Of a stretch of 64,000 nucleotides of DNA, positions 1 through 33,990 are shown in pieces. The notes below the pieces were generated by a model. The model was not told the DNA's origin and searched no databases. It saw only the letters and a list, made by a program, of their open reading frames with translations. A program made the position numbers and the translations under genes. The stretch is from positions 5,078,087-5,142,086 of the forward strand of contig RPFO01000072.1 of assembly GCA_009746045.1 (NCBI GenBank), read 5' to 3'. The first letter of the stretch is position 1, and every line of letters starts with the position of its first letter. The DNA comes from Mesostigma viride (taxonomy: Eukaryota > Streptophyta > Mesostigmatophyceae > Mesostigmatales > Mesostigmataceae).

Positions 1-3000
1 CTCTGAAAGACTATTCTCGGGCGGGGATGGTGGAGGTTTACTACCACCATATCAGTGTCAGGCAAGAACGGTTCCTCGATCGTAAAGCAGAAAACATCTG
101 GGTCTTTCCTGTGTGGTTTCGTTTGGGTTGCGTGCAGCGAACAACCTGTGTAGCTGTGGAGGCTACTAAGGGGCTGAGTTTGGATGTGTGCTGGTCCGGG
201 CCGGCTACCACGGGCTGGCTGGGGGGGTCCGAGAGGGGGGGGAAGGGGGCGGGAGGATGGCGTGACACCAGCCAGGGCATGCTTTGCTGCGAGCGCGCCG
301 ATAAAACTATGAAGGAATATAAAGTCTCTTGAAATCACGCTTATGGTCAACCAAGTATCAGTTTCATTTTCGATTCATAGACTTTTAATTAACTATTATT
401 TTGATGATCCAGGCAGCTGTCCGCCTCACGGGCGCGTTGGTTGTTCTTGTTGTGTACTTTCTTGGTCTCTGGTTCAATGGCTCTCTCGAGCCTGATCGCA
501 TGCAGGTAGCGGTCGAAAAAAATCATGTAACATGTAAATTATTAATAGTGGCGACCAGCGCCTGGGCCGTGCATTCTAGCTAGTTTCTGCTGGTCACCAC
601 CCACGTGGCCAGGGGGTCTGCCTGGGCCGGACAAGCAGCCGATCCCCTACACTCGCCATCAGTCTATGTTATATTTCCACTGGACCAGGTATTGGGAGCT
701 GGTCGATAAATACCAGCAATACAGCTAGTCGTATCAATACTACTATATACTACAATACTACATACATAGTCGTATGATATGGTGGCTGAAGGTGCCCTCC
801 AGAGTGTAGGGCAGACAGCAGCGCGCAGCATCATTGCCTCAACGGTGACCTTCATCCCTTTTTTTCTGCAGAACGTGCGCGCTATGCTGTCATGTTGAAA
901 CTTTGCGTGTGAACGGATCCTGGTGACCATCACATGTCTAACAGCGGCATCATGGCCTATGTCATGCAGGGTTGTGGCACGGAAATTCGAAATGTGACAA
1001 CTTATTTTCCAACCTAAAGCTAACCTGCCAGTGGCTTCATGTCCTTTGGTTCCCCCTTGCCTTCTGCCCCCTGGCCTTCTTGGTTCTTCCTTGGTTCTTC
1101 CCTGTCCACATTTGTGGTTCCCCAGATTTCCCATGGGGCTGCGGTCAGCCTCCGATCCGGCTCGTTTGCGTGCGCGGGCTGTCAGTTCTCAGGCAACCAA
1201 GCCAAGGTGTGTCTACTACCAGGTGCCTGTAGTGGGCTGGTGGCAACGTTAGTGCCCTCATAAAGTTTAAGGGGCTAGGCGCAAGTAGTGGCTTTTCTTA
1301 CGCGCAGTGAAACCGATGGCATCATTATCAGGAAATGCCGACAGCGATCATGGAAAATCGGCATCTACGACCGCTGTTTGCTTAGAGTTCCTTGCTTTGG
1401 ACGTTGCCCAATGATCTGAAAACGCAGCATGAAATGTTTTGGTGGCTCTTGCCTTTCTATGATGGCTTGATTGTCTACGCCCGCGCGTTCTAGTATTCTT
1501 GTATATCTGATCTTTACAGCCACGTGACTTACATAGTCAGTCTACCTGTCGGTTTTTCTCATCTGCTTTTTCCACAACTGCTACTGCCTTCCTTTGGTGC
1601 AGATTGGTGGCGCTATTTATGTTGCAGCAGGGGGGCGTGCGGAGCTGGACTTTCCTTCTTTCTCGAAAAATGTAAGATGTCGTTTCTTGCCCCTCAAGTG
1701 CCTTTCTCTTGTCCTAAGCTGCCCTGATCTGAGCACTGCCCCTTGTTTCGCCCCACGTGCCCTTTAGTCACCCTCTTCAGACTGCTTGCCCCTGTTCAGC
1801 CGCCTGCTGCCCATTACTTGCCGCATCTTTAGCCTTTTTCGTCGCATCTTCTTGTCACTGCGTGCCGGTTTACCGCGGCACTTGTGTGCGAATGTGTGTT
1901 AAGCACTTTTTAAAAACTTCTTATTTGCCTACTGCTACTCCTTTACATCACAGTAGTCCATAGTAGACCCAAAGTAAGACATCCCAAGGTCTCAAAAGTA
2001 TTATATTGTTAGTTAGTTTTTGGTTTATGAGTACTGGTCACCTTTTTTGAACCCTATGCCCTGTGCTCCTGGCCTAACTAACCACCAGATCCCTTCACTG
2101 GCACCACATCCTGACGCACATCCTGCGCAGGATGTGTGTCAACTTAGTGTGGACGCACAAAAAGCAATAGCTAAAAGCTATCCAACTGCAATGGGACTGC
2201 TGATGACAGTAAGTGGCCAGGCGCAGGCAAGAAGCACTTTATTTGCCCCCAAGACAGGACATGCTGTTGTACTTTGCTTTGATCCAGTCTCAGCATTGCT
2301 GGAAAGTCTGGATGCTCTCCCAGTGCATAGGTAATATTCGTTCTTCGTGACACCGTTTCTGAAAAATGTGTGACGTTTAACGTCATGTATGTATGTCATG
2401 GTTATCCCTGCTGTCGGACAGCAAGCTGGAGAAAGCGGTTAGCGGCACTGCTGCAGCATGTTCTTGGTTACCAGACGCATAATAATTATCCTCAGCATTT
2501 TTTCGAATGCAGACTGCAACTAGGTCATACAGAACAGAAGGAATCTCGATTGATGCCCCCGCGAGGCTGCATTGATCATGCTTTGCCTTCCCATGGAATG
2601 TCCTTATTCCCTTTGATCGCTCTCGCACATACGGGCAGGTCGCGACGCTGGCGGGCTCGGATGTATACATCGAGGACGCTCCCTTTGCGGCGCTCAGCGT
2701 TTGCCCGGCATCTGCCAGCCTGGTATGTGTCCTGCCCTTGCCAACGATCTGGCGGCCAGTTTGATTTGGACCCGCTGCTGGATCTCTTTCTCCTAATAGT
2801 GTGGATGGAAAAGGTCCCACCGTCACATCACCCAATAGCACGACAGCGATAGCAAGATCACTAAATAGTGCAATGCATGGATGCAAGCTCGTGACTCCTG
2901 TGCTCCTGATAGGACGGGGCCCATGGGATCAGGAATCATTTGATGCAAGCAGCGACGTCGCATGCCTTGAAAGCCACGTCTTAGCGTCTGTCCTCACGAG

Positions 3001-4030
3001 CAGGCCATCATATACGTGTGCACTGCTTTTGCGGTGCTATGCGTTTTCTGGGAAATCAATATCTTTCACTAGGTGCAGGGTAGAGATGGTTTAAGTCAAC
3101 ATTCAACAGAATATGTTAGAGCACGCTCCTGAGCACCGTGAGAGCATGCTCCCAGGGTGCTTGCTAGAAGCTTAAATAATGGAAGCAACAAGTAAGTGAA
3201 AATGGTAGGATGTGCTTGCTTGCCGCCCCTTGATGAATATTCCCGCCTTAACCGAATTTTTAGTGAATGAACCATGTCCGTGTTGCGCTGTGTGGAATGC
3301 CCCCATCCACCCACCCACCAGGACGCCAGGGGGTCTCCGCGGCCTCCCGTTGGAAGCTCTGCCTGTGTCGGTAAGGAAATGAACAGTATGCTACTATGAT
3401 TAGAAAGTACTGCTTACATAGAAGTATTATGAGAATAGTAGTGTGCCCAAAGCCAAGCCAGTATCTCGGTAGCTTGCGCACCTATGCCCCACCACAAAGG
3501 ACCACATGAAGACTTGAAAGCTGACGCACGACTTGTTTCTAGTTGTTGTGTATGGCGGCGAAAGTGGGTTGGCAATCGACTGTCAATGAGGCAGCGAGCA
3601 GCCGTCCACCCGGGATACATTAGCCCTTTGCGCCTTCCTTGGTGATGGCCAACGTTGCCTTACAAGCTTACTTTGGCTTTCTGTAGGCATGCTGTCTACA
3701 AGCCCGCCTGTAGCCAACCGCCATCCTTACCCAGCTGTAGCATACCTCGAACGCCCCAAACTGCTGCACAGTGCCCACGTGAAGTGCCCCGCAAGTCTGA
3801 AATTATATCCCCTTGTTACTACCCACAATTGCCAATTGTATATGGCAACTACTGTGGCCAGCTATACGCCGCGTTGATTGTTGAAACCTGCTGCTGTGTT
3901 CCTCCTGCTGCCGTACTTCTCCGGCTGCTGGCCTCCTGCCTCCGGTGCATCTCCTGCTGCTGCCGGCAACTTTTCCGATTCCTTTCCTCCCTTGTTTCTC
4001 ACCCATGCCCTCAACTTCGTGCTTTCCTTC
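1..4030. other. No supportable gene; possible 5' region of the TRP-like gene
   Basis: Short open frames occur on both strands, but none has protein-like composition over more than about 100 codons or joins to a neighbour by plausible splicing. Upstream exons, including a signal peptide, of the large plus-strand gene that begins near 4.9 kb may lie here, because the first recognised exon of that gene has no initiator. No tandem array or transposon was recognised in this stretch. Confidence 0.5.
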
Positions 4031-4036
4031 TACCTA

Positions 4037-4271
4037 TACAGTCATTCACGCCTTAAGTTGGGTTGGCTTAAGTTGGGTTCACGCCTTAAGTTGGGTCGAA
4101 TTGAATTCCGGCGTTTTCAGTTCAAAGTAGTTCAGAATACTATGTTTTAGTATCTTTAGTTCAAATTAGTAGAATTTAGTAGAGTCATTCACGCCTTAAG
4201 TTGGGTTCACGCCTTAAGTTGGGGTGACCCCTCAAAAACCACGAACCCAACTTAAGGCGTGAATGACTGTA
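4037..4271. mobile_element. Tc1/mariner-like MITE with perfect 28-bp terminal inverted repeats
   Basis: The first 28 bases (4037-4064) are the exact reverse complement of 4244-4271. If the outermost TA on each side is the target duplication, the element proper starts CAGTC and ends GACTG, as expected of Tc1/mariner-type elements that insert at TA. Inside, the words 'cacgccttaagttggg' and 'cttaagttggg' recur as short direct repeats next to both ends. At ~235 bp it has no coding capacity, so it would depend on a transposase supplied from elsewhere. The superfamily call is from ends and TSD only. Confidence 0.8.
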
Positions 4272-4901
4272 CTGTAGTAACTCGCGATCCAACTTGGAAG
4301 CCGCATGCCTGGGCGTCCATACAGTCTCTGTTGCCGCCTTTAATCACTCATGTCGTGGGCAAGGTACCACTATTTGCGGCCCCACCCATCGAGCCTGCTC
4401 GCATATGTTGAAATCTGAGCGTGCGGAGGATGCCTTGCCATAGTACATCTTTATAAGTAACGTGATAAAGATAACCATCAAACAATATGCTTGCACATGG
4501 GCAAGTTACATCGGCCCGCCTACCATGTTATATTAGAGTAGTATAGTTTGTTTCACTGCTACTATAGTGTACGTACGGACCAACTGGCAGATGTGTGTGC
4601 CATGAATACGAGCACCCTCAATCAAGGAAAGCTTGTTGTTCATGTTTGTTCTCCCTTCCCGAATAACGTGTTCATACCCAGCGGTATGTCTCTTTTGATG
4701 TTGTCGCCCTTCTCATCCTTCAAAGCACAAAAACAAACGTTCGCAAGAAAAGAACACATGCGCTTGCATGAACTGGCATGTGCCACACAAACTCACATAT
4801 GCACGCAAATGGGGGGTTGGCTTTGTGGGTTCCTGCCGCTCCCCAACCGTGCCCACCCGCGCTGTACTGGCTGCCAGCCGTTTTTTTCCCCTCCGTGTCA
4901 G

Positions 4902-28458
<23,557 letters not shown>

Positions 28459-29640
28459 CACATGGTACAGGGAGTTGCGAGTGGGTCCCGAGTGCGAGGG
28501 TCAGCCCATTGCCAAGGATGCTTACCAAGAATTAAGCTGGTTGGTGCGGAGCAGGGGGGGGGGGGTTGAAGCCGCTGCATGCCTCAATGACGAAAACATA
28601 AAGCCGATGACATTTCCAACGCGACCAGGATGCTCCCAAACGAAACCTTTGTGGGGGAGTGTTAGCAGGGGAAGCCGGCGACAACTGCGTTAGAGGCCAC
28701 CTCAGTGGCAAATTTGAAAACATGGCCATTGCTCGAACCCGTTACTTGGTGAGAGAGAGGGAGCGTTGGGCCGGAGGTGTAAACTATGTAGGGTGCCGAT
28801 ACCCTTCTCGTGCCAGTTCATTATAAATGTGGCGCGTCATGCTGGCCTGACTGAAGCGCCTCCACCAAATAAAAAGAGGTCACGTGAATCAAGCCCGGAA
28901 CCTTCAAGGCGTTGGGGGTGTACGCTCAATGGGAGGTTGGACTTTGAACCCAATGTGGGAAAGGGATTTCGGGCAGACCATTCGAAAAACCTAGCCAGAA
29001 GAGCTGCTTGGGAGTCAAGCAGCAGACTCAGGGCCCCCACGTTGCATGGATGCCGAAAGTGCAGGCGTGTTGCATGGACATTGTATACATAACACCTACA
29101 TAGTTGCCTCATTGATAAATAAATACTAGGTAGTGTCAAGGCAGAGTAGGGAATCATGGGGACATGTTACCTGGTGACCCCTGCCAGTATTCAGATTTCA
29201 GGGTCACCAGCTCCCTTGATGCCCTACAAGACACTGGGAACATGCTTCAGCCAAGTATACATATGTGCAGGGGCAGGCAGTCAGAGAAGCGAGGTTTTGT
29301 CCTGTACTGTTTGTTCGAAGAAAGACATGGGACGGACAGACTGGCTGTAGAGACTTCATCACATGCCATGGCATCATGGAGCATGAATCCCAATTGATGG
29401 ACAGAATCATTTCAGTCTTTCCATCGACTGGAGTTAATGCCATGCATTAACTGCAGTGCTTTTTATTATTTTTTTATTTTTTATTGCAGCGAACCCACTG
29501 GAATCATTGGCAAGGGTGGGGATTTTACGGGAATGTATGATTTGGTCACAGTTTACGATTACTTTTTTGCCGATTAGATTGATGGTCATTTTCAAATTCA
29601 AAGTTTCAAAATTTTAAATTCCCACATAAAAAAACTGAAT
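28459..29640. other. 3' flank of the TRP-like gene; no further gene seen
   Basis: A TGTAA motif at 28778-28782, ~320 bases past the stop, could be the poly(A) signal used by green algae. The remainder shows only short open frames without recognisable similarity. Confidence 0.4.
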
Positions 29641-29799
29641 AATACAAATGCATCAATACCAGTCACATATATCAAGGAGACAACCAGCGCAGGCACATAT
29701 ATGGCTGTCAGTTCTCACTCTTGTTGCGGAGTGTGGGCTCGGCTTACCTCCGAGCTCTCCCCATGGGCCCCCCGTTTGTCCTGGCGCCCAGTCACTATC

Positions 29800-30620
29800 C
29801 GGTGGCGCTGCGACACCAACTGTTTGCCCCGCTACCTCTTGTTCCCGCAGGGCGGCCCTGTGGTACCTGCGGGCAGGCATAGACCCCACTGGGACCCACT
29901 ACCTGTCATGCATATATATGGGTGGCCAACAGAATCAGAATTGGTACTTGTACCTGCACACTGTTCTCCTGAAGGTAGTGCTCGCCATGGTCCGGTCCGT
30001 TTTCCCCCACGCGAACATCCGGTCTGAGGATGCGGACGGCGCGGCTTTCTACTCCCCCAACCACCGCCTGACATCGTGGTTCTGGACTTTGAGGGAGGCG
30101 GCCGGCACCTGCTCATTGACGTTTCTATGGCTCGCCCCTTGGCTCTTAGCCATGTGGCTGGTGCATCCCAGGCGGCGGGCTACACGGCGGATGGGGCTGA
30201 GCGGGCCAAGCTCACGGCCTATGGCGACGTCGGGCACCACCGGCCATGTGGTGCCCTTTGGTTGGGTAGGTAGCTGATGTAGATAGATTAGACCGGTAGG
30301 ACTGTTTGCACCCATCCATCCATCCATCGGGGTTCATGCTCCGTGACTCCCCAACGGGAGTGACGACGGTCTAATTAATTAATTAATTAATTTGGTTGGA
30401 GGAGTTCTGGGCCATGGGGACCCTGACCGCCGGCTCCGGGAGGACCGCCTGGACCTGGAGGGCCAGCGGGCCCCTTGGTCAGCGCGGACCTGGACATCGT
30501 ACTGCAGGCGCCAACGCCTTTCGGTAGCGCTTACCCAGGCTATGGCTGATATCTTGCCGTCCGCCGCACGCGGGCTGACTTTGCGACGTAGCATGGTTAT
30601 TAGGCTGTTTTACTTCATTC
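29800..30620 (+). pseudogene. Degenerate retroelement: C-terminal region of a reverse-transcriptase polyprotein
   Basis: Two frames joined by a frameshift near 30060 read '...NQNWYLYLHTVLLKVV...FPHANIRSEDADGAAF' and then 'PDIVVLDFEGGGRHLLIDVS...LSHVAGASQAAGY...GDVGHHRPCGALW'. This resembles the C-terminal nuclease-like segment of algal retroelement polyproteins. Removing the insertion at 30266-30390 with one TSD copy restores 'ALWLEEFWAMGTL', so that insertion came later. Several frame breaks show the copy is dead. Family assignment is by general resemblance. Confidence 0.6.
30257..30399 (+). mobile_element. 125-bp insertion with 9-bp TSD and (TTAA)n tail, SINE-like or truncated LINE
   Basis: TTTGGTTGG occurs at 30257-30265 and again at 30391-30399; between them lie 125 bases (30266-30390) ending in a run of AATT repeats. 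Excising the insert with one TSD copy rejoins the surrounding retroelement reading frame exactly, which confirms a precise insertion. The tail is the same type as that of the LINE family in this window, so that LINE may have mobilised it. No coding content. Confidence 0.85.
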
Positions 30621-30712
30621 CGCTGTGTGCATGGATCGGCAAGTGTCCCCTGCCGGCTGTAGTTATTTTGTCGTGGTATCTCTTGTTAGCGTTGGCGATT
30701 TGTTCATGTTGA

Positions 30713-30757
30713 GGACTTATGCTCACGTGACGCAGTTACGTGTTAATTGTTCATGTT
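30713..30757 (+). repeat. Degenerate solo LINE 3' tail
   Basis: 'tgaggacttatgctcacgtg' followed by a one-mismatch version of the CACGTGAC-GCA-GTCACGTG stem-loop and a short ttaatt remnant. It matches the 3' end of the LINE at 57.8-61.6 kb. Confidence 0.8.
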
Positions 30758-31164
30758 TGATTGGGTGCTTTCACTCTGATGTAAGTTATTATAATTTTTC
30801 ATATATGGTCAATCACATCAGTCGTAGAGAGACACTCCTGAATCTGAGTCATCTGATAACAAGATGTCTGGACGACCCTTTGCGGCATGGTCATGTAGGA
30901 CCTTCTCCAGCAGCAGCCTGTTCATCGCTTCATTCTGCTTCTGTTCGGGGTGGCTTGCGCACCTCCTCAATCATGGCATCTATGTCAAATTGGGCGTAAC
31001 TTCCCTTCGCCTGCAGCGCGTGTTGCGCGTTCTTCATGCTGGGCTGCGCGAGCATCTGGAAAAACTGCGTCTAGCTCATAGTGATTCAAAGTACTGTAGC
31101 GTTTGCGTGGATTGAATAGTGCCCTTTCCAAGCCGCGCGCAATAGTAGATAATTTCAATGCACA

Positions 31165-31262
31165 AGGATACACATTTCCATCACCATTCATCTTCATCAT
31201 CCTGAACGACTCGAAAACGCGGAAAAGATAACGGCAGGCTCGAGCTACCATGGTCCGGATTC
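31165..31262 (-). repeat. Dispersed repeat pair, copy 1 (probable LINE remnant)
   Basis: About 98 bp similar to 33687-33783, sharing 'ctaccatggtccggattctc'. The surrounding minus-strand frames (30.98-31.40 kb) are Arg-rich with no firm match; probably an old retroelement piece. Confidence 0.6.
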
Positions 31263-31823
31263 TCCCGACTTCTGGCCTGCGCTGGTTGTCTCTTTGATAA
31301 TGAATGCTCTCCCAACCTGGGTTCGACCATGATCTCAAAGGCAGCTTGCGCGTGTGGATAGTCAATAATGCCCCTTCCCACGAGGACCTTGGCATCTACA
31401 GTAGTGAGTATCGCCCGGTTTTAAACATGTGGGCTAGTGTCTTGATGAGGCTAGGCCTCAAACTAATGCTGTTGTGATGCTTGAACCAATACACTGCTGC
31501 TCGCTCTAGCAAGTTGTAGGCATTCAAACAACATCTTCCCTTGAGGGTGGGAGACCCATGCAACAAATATTCTACTGTATCCTGCCTTTTTCCTTTTCGT
31601 CTTCACCAATCCCATGCGAATACATTACTTCAGACCCGTCCTCCTCCTCAGACTTGAGAAGGTATCCTATCATGCCGGAATAGTTGAGTTTGTGACTCGG
31701 TTTCATTTGAGGGGCAACGATAGATGGCCTCATCTTGTCATACTTGCCTCCGGCCTTCGTCTACAGGTTCCCCGGCCTAGTGGACATGCTTGTCTCCTGC
31801 TTGATGCTTGTGCCTAGTGCCTA

Positions 31824-32511
31824 GTGGGCTGCTGGGCCCAGCAGCCCAGCTCTCTTTCAATTTCATTTTCACCGCATGAGCTGATGTATCTTGAACGTCC
31901 ATTCACATGTGGACATGCTTGTGCATCTCTAGGACTGGCAATGCCCCCTCGGCTCGCGCCTCCTGGGCTGACCGGCTCAAGAGCCAGGCAACCTCTACCG
32001 CCACCGCCATCACCACCAAGCTCCAGGAGATCAGGCATGGAAGACACGCGTCGCGAGGCCGCTGACCGCGACCGTCGCCGCTGCCGGGTCATCCTCAGGC
32101 GCTTCAACATGCAGCCGGGGGAGACCCCAGACTCTCTTCGCGGCGAGCTGAAGAAACAGCTCTTGGCGCGCATGGAGCTGGGCACCAGGTGCGACACTGC
32201 AGGGCGCCCTACAGCCTGCCCCATCCACGGGACAAGGCTGGGCCCCCTCCAGCGGTCCTCACCTTCTGCGACATCGCACTGCCCGAGTTTGGTTCCTCTC
32301 TCGCCGCAAGAAGCTGGTGAAAAACCCCTGGTCGCTTGACGACGACCTGACGCCAGCCCAGCAGCAGCAACGCCGCGACCAGTGGCCCGACTACATCCGC
32401 CACAAGACCAACCCCGAGAAGCCCCAAGTGTACTGGCGGGGCTGGGACCTATGTCAACAAGAAACTGTGAAAGCCCCTCCGGGCTCCCCCGGGATAGAGC
32501 ACTCAAGCTAG
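31824..32511 (+). pseudogene. LINE ORF1-like fragment
   Basis: Two overlapping plus frames encode a Pro-rich start, a basic segment 'DRRRCRVILRRFNMQPGE', and after a frameshift near 32290 'LVKNPWSLDDDLTPAQQQQ...YWRGWDL'. The 'SLDDDLTPAQ' block followed by an aromatic 'YWRG' block resembles the C-terminal part of ORF1/gag-like proteins of algal non-LTR elements. The frameshift makes it a pseudogene. It is followed at once by LINE 3' tails in the opposite orientation. Confidence 0.5.
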
Positions 32512-32547
32512 TAATTGTCTAGATGTGGGAAATCCATGATGGGATCA

Positions 32548-32945
32548 ATTAATTAATTAATAGGCACGTGACTGCGTCACGTGAGCATAAGTCCTCAGTG
32601 GGAGGGGAACATGGGATGGAATGGATTAATTAATTAATTAATAGACACGTGACTGCGTCACGTGAGCATAAGTCCTCAGTGGGAGGGGAACATGGGATGG
32701 AATGGATTAATTAATTAATTAATAGACACGTGACTGCGTCACGTGAGCATAAGTCCTCAGTGGGAGGGGAACATGGGATATGGAATGGATGGTATAAGCT
32801 ATCTAGGTCCTAGTTACAGGGGTGTGGGCACCGCGGCCCGAATCGCTATGGATGCCATACTTGGTCACACGCGGAGCCCCCGCAGGCTTGGGGGTGGTCT
32901 CCTTCATCACTACTTGCCATCTATCCTTGCGCACCTTGGAATGGA
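32548..32945 (-). mobile_element. LINE 3' end with three tandem copies of the 81-bp tail
   Basis: The block '(ttaa)n tagacacgtgactgcgtcac gtgagcataagtcctcagtg...' is repeated with an exact 81-base period (stem-loops starting at 32565, 32646 and 32727). Only the innermost copy continues into the LINE 3' coding region, matching 57860-58050 base for base over long stretches. The fragment breaks off near 32940. Confidence 0.9.
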
Positions 32946-33290
32946 TGATGTAAGCTATCTAGGTCCGTGGACTTTTCGTGATAGACTCGGCCGGCATGGA
33001 CATGTGCTACGCTAGACGTGACGGGCTCACACCCGGGCAGCCTCGATCCTGCATGGTTTGTCTGTAATATGGAGGCAGATGGTACGCAAGGATAGATGGC
33101 AAGTAGTGATGAAGGAGACCACCCCCCATTAGTATGTGGGGGCTTCGCGTGTGACCGCGTATGGCATTCATAGCGATTCGGGCCGCGGTGCCCACAACCC
33201 TGTCACTAGGACCTAGATAGCTTACTGTACACCATCCATTCCATCCCATGTTCCCCTCCCAATGAGGACTTATGCTCACGTGATGCTCTT
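32946..33290 (+). mobile_element. LINE 3' end in opposite orientation, head-to-head with its neighbour
   Basis: From about 32970 the sequence is the sense strand of the same LINE C-terminal region (matching the reverse complement of 57870-58150), ending 'ccaatgaggacttatgctca' and a decayed tail near 33285. A short duplicated word 'gtaagctatctaggtcc' marks the inversion joint near 32950-32967. Confidence 0.85.
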
Positions 33291-33460
33291 TTAATTAATA
33301 GACACGTGACTGCGTCACGTGAGCATAAGTCCTCAGTGGGAGGGGAACATGGGATGGAATGGATGGTGTAAGCTATCTAGGTCCTAGTTACAGGGGTGTG
33401 GGCACCGCGGCCCGAATGGCTATGAATGCCATACGCGGTCACACTCTCAGGGATATGTGT
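33291..33460 (-). mobile_element. Third LINE 3' end fragment
   Basis: Starts with a ttaatta remnant, 'tagacacgtgactgcgtcac' and the tail, then continues into the 3' coding region up to 'gccatacgcggtcacac' near 33446, where similarity stops. Confidence 0.85.
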
Positions 33461-33686
33461 AACATATCCTCCCCACGGAGGTATGCATTTCCGTAATCAA
33501 TTGATTAATTAATGTCCTCCCTGTGACAAAAGTCCAGTGTTGGGACCTATTGCCGCGTGCGAACCAGGCGCTTGCCATGTGATCGGACGAAGCACCCTGG
33601 TTGTGCGGGCATGGTGCGGTCTTTCTGATGTGTCTACTCATGTGTGTTCTGAACATTAGCTAGCCATAATTTTACTGTACACGGCT

Positions 33687-33960
33687 ACACATTTCCACCG
33701 GCGGCCTTTCATTTCCATCATCCTGAATGACTCGACCAACGCGGATAAGAGAACAGCAAGCTCGCGCTACCATGGTCCGGATTCTCCAGATTTCTTGACA
33801 GCGCTATTTTTCTCATTGATGTAAGCTCAACAGCAATTATTAAAAGCACGCAATCGCGTCTTTACTAAAGCCCTAAGCATAAAGCCCTGTGTCAGCGTCC
33901 ACACCTCAGCACCATACAGGTCAGGGCCATCAAACTGACAACATTGCAGAGGTCGCATGG
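33687..33960 (-). pseudogene. Reverse-transcriptase C-terminal remnant and dispersed repeat copy 2
   Basis: Bases 33687-33783 repeat 31165-31262. Just beyond, minus-strand 33830-33955 reads 'FDGPDLYGAEVWTLTQGF', the Tyr-Gly-x-Glu-x-Trp signature typical of the region after the RT domain in LINEs. It sits immediately downstream of the DDB2 stop codon and may overlap its 3' UTR. Confidence 0.5.
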
Positions 33961-33990
33961 TAGCGTGGTCCGTCCATTACTGGCAAAGCT

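Noticed and set aside
404-505. Possible signal-peptide first exon (MIQAAVRLTGALVVLVVYF... with donor gtagcg)
   Set aside because: Hydrophobic and followed by a usable donor, but it has no support from homology or linkage to the exon at 4902; too weak to annotate.
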